Below, piece after piece: positions 6,575-11,601 of a stretch of DNA of 11,601 nucleotides (the stretch's first letter is position 1; each line of letters opens with the position of its first letter). Origin of the DNA: Parvularculaceae bacterium UBA4496 (GTDB lineage Bacteria; Pseudomonadota; Alphaproteobacteria; Caulobacterales; Parvularculaceae); assembly GCA_002388885.1 (NCBI GenBank), contig DGNI01000044.1:1-11601 (forward strand). Reading direction: 5' to 3'. A model generated the notes under the pieces. The model did not search any database. It saw nothing but the letters and a program-made list of their open reading frames with translations, and was not told the origin of the DNA. The position numbers were made by a program, and so were the translations under genes.

Positions 6575-7084
6575 ATGGGCGGATCGATTTTTCTGACATT
6601 GTTTTTCGGGCTGTTTCTGGCCGTCGGACTCGGCATTCTGGGCTATGGCGTCCATTCCTATCACTACGGCAAACAGGCCGCGCTGTGGCCGACGACGCCA
6701 GGGACGATTACATCGTCCGACTTTCAGGTGAATTCCGACGACGACGGCACGACCTACAACGTCAAGGTTCAATACCGTTACACGCCCGACAATATGGAAC
6801 GCACCGGCAAGACAATCGCCTTTGGGTATTCAGGCAGCTCGGGCGAGCGCTATCATCGGGAGATTTACGACGCGCTGCCTGTCGGCGCGCAGGTGGCGGT
6901 GCGCTACGATCCGTCGAAGCCTGATCGCGCGGTGCTGTCGCACGGCGTCAACCGGTCGATTATCTTCCTGTTACTGTTCGGCGGCGTGTGGACGATTTTT
7001 ACCGTCGGCATGGCGGCAATGTTGATGCTGAGCGAGTCCGGCGTGAACGTATTGCTCAGCAATATGGTCGTTTATTCACGTTAG
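6575..7084 (+). CDS. DUF3592 family membrane protein
   Basis: 169 residues with two membrane helices, about 5-26 (IFLTLFFGLFLAVGLGILGYG) and 128-152, enclosing an extracytoplasmic-type beta domain. DUF3592 traits: W39-P-T-T-P-G-T-I at the domain start, a strand pattern with VKVQYRYTPDN, then VGAQVAVRYDPSKPDRAVLSHG (103-124), the family's usual V-x-V-x-Y-[DN]-P-x-x-P-x-x-A-x-L end. GGGGAG (6562-6567), 7 bases upstream, fixes the start at ATG 6575. Function of the family is not established. Its 3' end overlaps the convergent glycosyltransferase gene by 9 bases. It stands between ruvB and ybgC, which are commonly direct neighbours in Alphaproteobacteria. Confidence 0.82.
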   Translation: MGGSIFLTLFFGLFLAVGLGILGYGVHSYHYGKQAALWPTTPGTITSSDFQVNSDDDGTTYNVKVQYRYTPDNMERTGKTIAFGYSGSSGERYHREIYDALPVGAQVAVRYDPSKPDRAVLSHGVNRSIIFLLLFGGVWTIFTVGMAAMLMLSESGVNVLLSNMVVYSR

Positions 7085-8122
7085 GACACCGAAGTCGCGT
7101 AAATGTCCTGCGATCCGTTTGCGGAGCGCTGCTTCATCGAGGCCGTCAACGGCGATGACAGCGTAGTTCTGAACGCCTGACGCCTTTGCGATAAAAAGAT
7201 TGGCGTTATGCCACCAGTCGCGGCGGGTGAGCTCGATGACGTTTTTCGTGCGCCAGTGGATGACGCCAAACAGCGCCGAGCCCTGATCGGCGATCACTGT
7301 TTCCATCTGCGGCGCCATGGTGTTGAACTTGTCCGGCGAGGCATTGCGAGCGTCGAAAACGAACCCGCCAAGAGATTCGACAATTGCCGCCACGGTTTCG
7401 GATGGGTATTCACGCTGTACCGATTCCGACACTGTATCGAACCGGCCAAGATAGGTGGTCGAACCCTTTCGCGCGTCAGCCGGGTTGAGTTTGAACGCCT
7501 TGCGGTATGCGGCGATGTCACTCTCGCTCCAGTAATAGCTGGGGATGGTTTTTCTTAAAATCTGCGCTGTTTGAATATTGAGCGGCGCGTCGGCGACTTC
7601 CATTTTCAGGCCAAGCGCGGCGATGTCGCGCGCGACATAAGGCTTTTCCGCCAGAACCGCCGGCATGACGATTGGCTCGGCGATAGCGCCAGCGGTAACC
7701 ATCGCCCGGACGAAGTCGCCGACCCAGTCGCCGTAGGTGTAAGGCGTTTCCGCTTCGATGACGGTTCCCTGCGGAATTGTTCGAGCCGCATCTTTCGGCG
7801 TTTTCAACACTTCGGGCACGGACGGCGCCCGGACCGAGAAGCGTTCGACAATTTTGCCATCGATTACGCCCATCCCTTCGGGCGTGTACAGAAGATTTTC
7901 AATGCTCTCTTGCGCAGGCCGGGGCGTTTTGTAAACGAGCCTTCGCTGTTCAGGCTTGTCTCCAGATAGCGTCAGCGCGTCGGTCTGAACGGTTTCCCGC
8001 ATCACGGCGCTGTTCGGCGTCCACCGTCCGGCAAGGGCCAGCGCGCGGCGAGCCGGCGCAGCGACAGCGTTTTTCACGCGCACCGCCGGATTGGTCCAGT
8101 CGGGATTGCCGATGATCTTCAT
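7076..8122 (-). CDS. Glycosyltransferase family 61-like protein
   Basis: 348 residues from ATG (complement of 8120-8122) to TGA (complement of 7076-7078); the only minus-strand gene here. No signal peptide or membrane helix. The layout follows bacterial GT61 (DUF563): a middle motif TPYTYGDWVGDFVRAM (126-141); a short segment LAEKPYVARDIAALGL; STTYLGRF (221-228), where relatives read YLSR; GG(F/V)VFDA (252-258); and the C-terminal donor-site region TVIADQGSALFGVIHW (275-290) followed by NVIELTRRDWWHN and a final NYAVI. GT61 enzymes transfer sugars such as xylose or N-acetylglucosamine and in bacteria often sit in surface polysaccharide loci, but no such locus is visible. Oddity: the usual His of the HG[AS] motif is Gln280. 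GAAGG 3 bases from the start is a poor ribosome site. Family call fairly good; substrate unknown. Confidence 0.65.
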   Translation of the reverse strand: MKIIGNPDWTNPAVRVKNAVAAPARRALALAGRWTPNSAVMRETVQTDALTLSGDKPEQRRLVYKTPRPAQESIENLLYTPEGMGVIDGKIVERFSVRAPSVPEVLKTPKDAARTIPQGTVIEAETPYTYGDWVGDFVRAMVTAGAIAEPIVMPAVLAEKPYVARDIAALGLKMEVADAPLNIQTAQILRKTIPSYYWSESDIAAYRKAFKLNPADARKGSTTYLGRFDTVSESVQREYPSETVAAIVESLGGFVFDARNASPDKFNTMAPQMETVIADQGSALFGVIHWRTKNVIELTRRDWWHNANLFIAKASGVQNYAVIAVDGLDEAALRKRIAGHLRDFGVLT

Positions 8123-8183
8123 CAGCCTTCGTTACAGCGCGTTTTCCTTGCAGGGCAAGCGGGACTAATGCCAATAAGAGCGG
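8123..8183. other. Divergent intergenic region between glycosyltransferase and ybgC
   Basis: 61 bases that must hold the start signals for the minus-strand glycosyltransferase and possibly for ybgC. TTGCAG (8148-8153) is -35-like for the plus strand, but no -10 box at proper distance was found; no palindrome stands out. Confidence 0.3.
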
Positions 8184-8615
8184 ATGAGCGAACCGCGCAC
8201 GCATCTCCTGACCGTCCGCATCTATTACGAGGACACGGATTTTTCCGGCGTCGTCTACCACGCAGCCCATATGAAATTCTTTGAACGCGGCAGGACCGAG
8301 GCCTTGCGCGATGTCGGCGTCCATCATTCGGAGTTGCTGAAACGGGAAGAGCCGCTCGCTTTTGCTGTGCGCAAGATGACGACCGAATGGATCGCCCCGG
8401 CGAAAATCGACGACCTTCTTGAGGTGCGTACGCGCTTTCTGGCCGCGAAAGGCGCGCGGATGTTCCTGTCTCAGGAGATCTGGCGGGAAGAAACGCTGAT
8501 CGCGCGCGCGGAGGTTGAGGCGGCGTGCATGAGCCTTTCGGGCCGGCCTCGGCGGCTGCCAAAAGAAATGATCGATCGCTTCGGGATCGGTGCTGATTTC
8601 GCTCCGGGGCGTTAA
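8184..8615 (+). CDS. ybgC: Tol-Pal-associated acyl-CoA thioesterase YbgC
   Basis: Cytosolic hotdog-fold thioesterase acting on acyl-CoA or acyl-ACP, linked to phospholipid metabolism and nearly always encoded beside tolQRAB. 143 residues (134 in E. coli). The signature VRIYYEDTDFSGVVYHAAHMKFFERGRTEALR (11-42, read in parts: YYEDTD, GVVYH, FFERGRTE) is complete; Asp19 aligns with the catalytic Asp of 4-hydroxybenzoyl-CoA thioesterase. Later strands ATEWIAP-like (TTEWIAPAKIDDLLEVRT) and the closing PRRLPKEM are typical. Start ATG 8184 gives MSEPRTHLLTVRIYYED; only a weak AAGAG precedes it. The TAA stop (8613-8615) lies inside the first CtrA-type TTAA element of the tolQ upstream region. Confidence 0.95.
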   Translation: MSEPRTHLLTVRIYYEDTDFSGVVYHAAHMKFFERGRTEALRDVGVHHSELLKREEPLAFAVRKMTTEWIAPAKIDDLLEVRTRFLAAKGARMFLSQEIWREETLIARAEVEAACMSLSGRPRRLPKEMIDRFGIGADFAPGR

Positions 8616-8637
8616 GCTTTTGTTAAGCCGGGATTAA
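8612..8637 (+). promoter_or_regulatory. Two overlapping CtrA binding sites (TTAA-N7-TTAA-N7-TTAA)
   Basis: TTAA occurs at 8612-8615, 8623-8626 and 8634-8637, each pair separated by exactly 7 bases, i.e. on the same face of the helix every 11 bp; the last is followed by AC, close to the full consensus TTAA-N7-TTAAC. CtrA, the alphaproteobacterial cell-cycle response regulator, binds TTAA-N7-TTAA as a dimer, so this reads as two full sites sharing the middle half. The first TTAA overlaps the ybgC stop codon. Position, about 250 bases before tolQ, makes tolQRA(B) the likely target. The motif match is direct; binding is inferred. Confidence 0.7.
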
Positions 8638-8640
8638 ACT

Positions 8641-8688
8641 TTGGCAATCGCCCTTCCGGGGGCTTCCCAAAGCCCCGTAATTGCCCAA
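8641..8688 (+). other. Two-stage hairpin before tolQ
   Basis: Inner stem GGGGCTT (8659-8665) / AAGCCCC (8670-8676) has 7 perfect pairs and a CCCA loop. Outer arms TTGGCAAT (8641-8648) and ATTGCCCAA (8680-8688) pair with one bulged C. No T run follows, so it is not a standard terminator. It might end or stabilise ybgC transcripts or be a leader structure of the tolQ message. Function unknown. Confidence 0.45.
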
Positions 8689-8728
8689 TTTCCCGGCCAG
8701 AGGGGATTAAAAGCAAACCCGTTCGGTG

Positions 8729-8736
8729 TTAACCAT
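8729..8736 (+). promoter_or_regulatory. TTAACCAT element (CtrA half-site type)
   Basis: TTAACCAT matches the half-site form described for CtrA in Caulobacter promoters. Another TTAA (8707-8710, in GGGGATTAAAA) lies exactly 22 bases upstream, two turns of the same 11-bp register. Either could mark a promoter nearer to tolQ than the tandem sites. Single 8-mers occur by chance, so support comes mainly from the nearby full sites. Confidence 0.4.
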
Positions 8737-8754
8737 GGATGAAGCCCGGCGCGG

Positions 8755-8776
8755 GGCCCTCACGCGCATAAGGGCC
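8755..8776 (+). other. Small hairpin in the tolQ leader
   Basis: GGCCCT (8755-8760) and AGGGCC (8771-8776) form 6 pairs around a 10-base loop. No T tract follows. It would lie in the 5' leader if transcription starts upstream of it. The rest of the 8616-8886 gap holds no convincing coding frame. Confidence 0.3.
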
Positions 8777-8886
8777 GTTTGTGTCGAATTCGGCGAAATC
8801 CGGTTTGGCGGCGGCAAGAGTATCGGTTTTGGAAGTCGTCCCGCCCAGGAATATCGGCGGAATAGTATCAGGGGATACAAAGGATA

Positions 8887-9603
8887 ATGGAAACAGAAGT
8901 GATAAGCGCCGTTTCAGCGGGCGGAGCAGATTTCAGTCTCTGGGGATTGTTCAAAAGCGCCGACTGGGTCGTCAAAACCGTCATGGCTATTCTCGTGATT
9001 GCGTCGGTCTGGTCATGGGCGGTGATCATCGACAAATCGCTCACCTTCGGGCGCCTCAAGTCGAAGTCGAACAAATTTGAAGATCAGTTCTGGTCGGGCA
9101 AGCCGCTTGACGAGCTTTATCGCAAGACTCGCGACCGGCAGGATCATCCAATGGCGCGCGTCTTCGCCGCCGCTATGGAAGAGTGGGGCAAGACCAAGGG
9201 CGGCGGGCGTTCCGACGTGCTGGCGATTTCCGCGCGCGATCGCATCGACAAGATTTTGAACGTTTCCGTGGCGCGCGAACTTGAAAAGGCCGAAGCCAAT
9301 CTTGGCGTTCTGGCGACGGTCGGTTCGGCGGCGCCGTTTGTCGGCCTGCTCGGTACGGTCTGGGGCATCATGAATGCGTTCCAGGCGATTGCACTCACCA
9401 AAGACACAAACCTCGCCGTTGTCGCGCCTGGCATCGCCGAGGCGTTGTTTGCGACGGCGCTCGGTCTTCTCGCAGCGATCCCGGCGGTGGTCGGCTACAA
9501 TCGATATTCATCGGCGCTTAATTCCTTCGCCGTGCGCTTGCAGGGTTTTGCGGATGAGTTTTCGGCGATCCTTTCCGGTCAGCTTGACGAGAGGGCGCGC
9601 TGA
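8887..9603 (+). CDS. tolQ: Tol-Pal system proton channel subunit TolQ
   Basis: MotA/TolQ/ExbB-family subunit of the inner-membrane proton channel that energises TolA. 238 residues (230 in E. coli). Three membrane helices: about 27-49 (VVKTVMAILVIASVWSWAVI), 140-168 (containing VGSAAPFVGLLGTVWGI) and 182-205 (IAEALFATALGLLAAIPAVV). Polar pore residues Thr144 and Thr190 correspond to those lining the TolQ/ExbB channel. The large cytosolic loop (50-138) contains HPMARVFAAAMEEW. Start ATG 8887 matches the family N-terminus (…DFSLWGLFKSADWVVK); AGGGGA (8870-8875) is 11 bases ahead and a second GGA too close, so translation signals are mediocre. Its TGA overlaps the tolR ATG by one base. Preceded by CtrA-type sites. 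Confidence 0.97.
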   Translation: METEVISAVSAGGADFSLWGLFKSADWVVKTVMAILVIASVWSWAVIIDKSLTFGRLKSKSNKFEDQFWSGKPLDELYRKTRDRQDHPMARVFAAAMEEWGKTKGGGRSDVLAISARDRIDKILNVSVARELEKAEANLGVLATVGSAAPFVGLLGTVWGIMNAFQAIALTKDTNLAVVAPGIAEALFATALGLLAAIPAVVGYNRYSSALNSFAVRLQGFADEFSAILSGQLDERAR

Positions 9604-10037
9604 TGGGCGCCAATCTCAATCCCGGCGGCGGGCGTCATCGGCCCGGCCGCACCCGCCACATGGCGGAGATAAACGTCACGCCCTTTGTGGACGTCATGCT
9701 GGTGCTGCTGATCGTGTTCATGGTGGCGGCGCCGCTTTTGACCGTCGGCGTTTCGGTCGATCTGCCGGAAACGGCGGCCAATCCGATCCAGGATACGGGC
9801 GAGCCTTTGACTGTCACAGTGTCGGCGGACGGCACCATCTATGTGCAGGAAACGCCGGTGCAGTACGAAAATCTCGTGGCGCATTTGGAAGCCGTGGCGG
9901 TCGCCGGTTACGACCAGCGTATTTTCATCCGCGGCGATCAGAACCGCGCCTATGGCGACGTCGTGCGCGTCATGGGCCGGATTAATGCTGCAGGTTTCCG
10001 GCGCATTGGTCTCGTGACCGATCCCGAACTGCAGTGA
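9603..10037 (+). CDS. tolR: Tol-Pal system channel subunit TolR
   Basis: ExbD/TolR-family subunit of the TolQR proton motor. 144 residues. A short basic cytosolic N-terminus (PGGGRHRPGRTRHMAE) leads into INVTPFVDVMLVLLIVFMV, the single membrane helix (about 27-46) whose Asp30 is the proton-carrying residue (Asp23 in E. coli). The periplasmic domain follows: VSVDLPETAAN, the strand-rich LTVTVSADGTIYVQETPVQYENL and RIFIRGDQNRAYGDVVRVMGRINAAGFRRIGLVTD, the dimer-forming C-terminal part. The TGATG junction with tolQ implies coupled translation and a fixed subunit ratio. A later ATG (9660, MAEINVTP) would also give a workable but shorter product; the coupled start is preferred. Confidence 0.97.
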   Translation: MGANLNPGGGRHRPGRTRHMAEINVTPFVDVMLVLLIVFMVAAPLLTVGVSVDLPETAANPIQDTGEPLTVTVSADGTIYVQETPVQYENLVAHLEAVAVAGYDQRIFIRGDQNRAYGDVVRVMGRINAAGFRRIGLVTDPELQ

Positions 10038-10076
10038 CGCATACGGACGGTTTGTAAACTAAGGTCCCCAGGTTCC

Positions 10077-10955
10077 ATGCGTTTTGGCGTTTTTGCTTCG
10101 ATTGTTTTTCACCTTGCCCTTGTGGGCTCGGTGTATCTCGATCTGTGGCCATTCGATTTTCGCCCGACGATTACGCCGGAACCCTATATCCCGCTGGAAC
10201 TGATCCGCGAGGCGGAGCTTTCGTTGCGAACGAGCGTGCCGGCGGCAGCCCCTGAACCCGTGGAAGAGGAAATCGAAACGCCGGACCTGCCCGAGGCCGA
10301 GATTGAGGAAGAGCCGCCCGCCCCGCAGGAGCAATTCCGCCCGGAGCCTGTGACCCAGCCGGAACCGGAAGAACCTGCCGTTGAAAAGGCGCCGGATCCG
10401 GTCGCCGAAACGCCGGAACCGCAGCCTGAGAAAAAGCCCGAGCCGCCGAAAGAAACGCCGACCGTCAAACCGAAGCCGCAGCAGACGGCGGAGCTTGATC
10501 TGGACGCCCTGTCGCAACTGATCGACAAGGAGCGCGAAAACGAGCGTACGGAACGCCCGCGCGAGGCGCCGTCTGAAACGACGCAGACCGCCGATCAGGC
10601 GCGCTCCGCCATCGGGGCCGGCGACCGGCTGACGGCGAGCGACGAAGCGAAACTAAAAGCAGCCATGCTGCGTTGTTGGAATTCCGGTACGATTATCGGC
10701 GCGCCGGAACCGGAAAAGCTTGTGGTTGTTATTGAATTCGAACTAAATCGTGATGGATCGCTTGCTTCGCAGCCAAGAGTAGCTAACGCTTTGCAGATAA
10801 GCATGTCGCCGAATCGTTTCTGGAAGATTGCAGAACGCGAAGCGCTTAGCGCGGTGATTAAATGCGCGCCCTATGATTTTCTGCCCGTTGAACGCTACGA
10901 AAGCTGGAAAGAATTTCGTTTTAATTTTAATCCGGCTGATATGGTTGGGCGATGA
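10077..10955 (+). CDS. tolA: Cell envelope integrity protein TolA
   Basis: Links the TolQR motor across the periplasm to TolB/Pal. 292 residues. N-terminal membrane helix (about 4-22) carries Ser8-x3-His12 (SIVFH), the motif by which TolA/TonB contact TolQ/ExbB. The middle (50-137) is Pro/Glu-rich with PEP and EPE units, more TonB-like than the Ala/Lys helix of enteric TolA. A short helix with many charges follows (138-165). The C-terminal domain (190-292) has the alphaproteobacterial TolA set: LRCWN (198-202), FELNRDGSL, FWKIAEREALSAVIKCAPY and LPVERYESWKEF...FNFNP; Cys200 and Cys263 may form a disulfide. G+C falls in this last part (10741-10920, 88 of 180 by hand count) compared with 63% around 10501-10560. 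It lies 39 bases after tolR. TolA rather than TonB by context. Confidence 0.92.
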   Translation: MRFGVFASIVFHLALVGSVYLDLWPFDFRPTITPEPYIPLELIREAELSLRTSVPAAAPEPVEEEIETPDLPEAEIEEEPPAPQEQFRPEPVTQPEPEEPAVEKAPDPVAETPEPQPEKKPEPPKETPTVKPKPQQTAELDLDALSQLIDKERENERTERPREAPSETTQTADQARSAIGAGDRLTASDEAKLKAAMLRCWNSGTIIGAPEPEKLVVVIEFELNRDGSLASQPRVANALQISMSPNRFWKIAEREALSAVIKCAPYDFLPVERYESWKEFRFNFNPADMVGR

Positions 10956-10978
10956 TTAGAGCGGAGCGACAATAAAAA

Positions 10979-10994
10979 TTTCAGGGGGCTGAAA
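10979..10994 (+). other. Hairpin between tolA and tolB
   Basis: TTTCAG (10979-10984) pairs perfectly with CTGAAA (10989-10994) around a GGGG loop, in the 63-base gap before tolB. No T run follows, so it is not a terminator; it could tune message stability or tolB initiation. Weak evidence. Confidence 0.3.
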
Positions 10995-11018
10995 GACCTG
11001 AAAGAGAAGAGTAGTGAA

Positions 11019-11601
11019 ATGAAAAAGCTTTTAACGATCATCCTTGCAATAGTCGCCGTTAGTGTTTCGCCGGTGATGGCGCAGCGCGTCACCATCGACA
11101 TCACCCAAGGCAACGTCGATCCGATGCCGATCGGCGTGCCGGATTTCCTCGGAGCCGAACCGCAAACGCAAGGTCTTGGCCGCGATATCACCGGCGTGAT
11201 CATGAACGATCTCGACCGGTCGGGCCTCTTCTCTGTGATCGATCAGCGCGCCTATATCGAAAAACCGGAAAGCGTGAATGTGCGCCCGCGTTTCGCCGAC
11301 TGGCGTATCATCAACGCACAGGTGCTGATTGTCGGCGAGGTCGAGGAGCTTCCCGACGGCCGCATTCAAGTGGCGACGCGCGTCTGGGACGTTTATTCCG
11401 ACGAACAGCTCGGCGCGGTCGCCTTCAAGACGCCGGCGGACAACTGGCGGCGCGCGGCCCACAAGGTTTCGGACTTCGTCTACAAGACGCTTACCGGCGA
11501 AGAAGGGTATTTCGACACCCGCATCGTTTTCGTTCATGAAACAGGCCCGAAAGAGAACAAGACCAAGCGCCTGATGATCATGGATCAGGACGGCGCCAAT
11601 C
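11019..11601 (+). CDS. tolB: Tol-Pal system protein TolB (5' part, runs off the window)
   Basis: Periplasmic protein that binds Pal and TolA and cycles during outer-membrane constriction. The frame is open from ATG 11019 to the window end, about 194 codons of a protein usually near 430. A clear signal peptide opens it: MKKLLTIILAIVAVSVSPVMA, cleaved before Gln22. The mature part is the TolB N-terminal domain: RVTIDITQGNVDPMPIGVPDF, LGRDITGVIMNDLDRSGLFSVID, WRIINAQVLIVGEV, GRIQVATRVWDVYS, and HKVSDFVYKTLTGEEGYFDTRIVFV, followed by KRLMIMDQDGAN, the entry to the beta-propeller. A purine-rich AAAGAGAAGAG (11001-11011) precedes the start. pal is expected downstream. Confidence 0.97.
   Translation, partial: MKKLLTIILAIVAVSVSPVMAQRVTIDITQGNVDPMPIGVPDFLGAEPQTQGLGRDITGVIMNDLDRSGLFSVIDQRAYIEKPESVNVRPRFADWRIINAQVLIVGEVEELPDGRIQVATRVWDVYSDEQLGAVAFKTPADNWRRAAHKVSDFVYKTLTGEEGYFDTRIVFVHETGPKENKTKRLMIMDQDGAN

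Noticed and set aside
5408..6772. Long minus-strand open frame (454 codons) opposite ruvB
   Set aside because: It mirrors ruvB, whose motifs are complete on the plus strand; the translation is Arg/Ala-rich without family motifs.
8641..8700. Rho-independent terminator after ybgC
   Set aside because: Strong stem but no T tract follows, so it is listed as an unexplained hairpin.
8781..9080. GTG-started frame of 99 codons in the tolQ leader
   Set aside because: Its second half is an out-of-frame reading of tolQ, and no ribosome site or family motif supports it; it was considered as a tolQ extension but is in a different frame.
1..11601. CRISPR array, tRNA, rRNA, insertion sequence or attachment site
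   Set aside because: No spaced repeats, cloverleaf, rRNA stretches, transposase motifs or terminal inverted repeats were seen by eye.

Overview
The window reads as a chromosomal segment of an alphaproteobacterium of moderately high G+C. The clues are a Coq4-type ubiquinone protein, the neighbourhood ruvC-ruvA-ruvB followed by ybgC-tolQ-tolR-tolA-tolB, a TolA with the alphaproteobacterial C-terminal pattern, and CtrA-type sites (TTAA-N7-TTAA) before tolQ. CtrA is the cell-cycle master regulator of Alphaproteobacteria. A member of the dimorphic Hyphomonadales/Parvularculales-like lineages would fit, but genus cannot be fixed from this sequence alone.

Layout. Bases 1-708 hold the 3' part of a class I fructose-bisphosphate aldolase, closed by a hairpin-plus-T terminator. 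Then come coq4 (862-1719, ubiquinone biosynthesis), a ThiE-family thiamine phosphate synthase (1782-2426), a candidate 43-residue single-membrane-helix protein (2497-2628) and a secreted Sel1-repeat protein (2663-3637). The Holliday-junction genes follow: ruvC (3688-4248), ruvA (4249-4878) and ruvB (5465-6505). Between ruvA and ruvB sits an AT-rich pair of unknown genes: a 50-residue protein with a CPxCG knuckle and a 139-residue membrane protein. The whole chain runs stop-to-start with almost no spacing. After ruvB come a DUF3592 membrane protein (6575-7084) and, on the minus strand, a family 61-like glycosyltransferase (7076-8122) whose 3' end overlaps it by 9 bases. The Tol system fills the rest: ybgC (8184-8615), a 271-base regulatory gap, tolQ, tolR, tolA and the 5' part of tolB, which runs off the window.

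How the parts work together. RuvABC branch-migrates and cuts Holliday junctions. TolQ-TolR-TolA form the proton-driven inner-membrane motor, and periplasmic TolB (with Pal, expected beyond the window) links it to the outer membrane during division. Two tandem CtrA full sites and a TTAACCAT element before tolQ suggest that the Tol motor is under cell-cycle control here.

The strongest candidates for something undescribed are the AT-rich two-gene insert inside the ruv operon and the CtrA/hairpin region before tolQ. The remaining genes are ordinary housekeeping genes. All identifications come from reading motifs by eye, without database searches.
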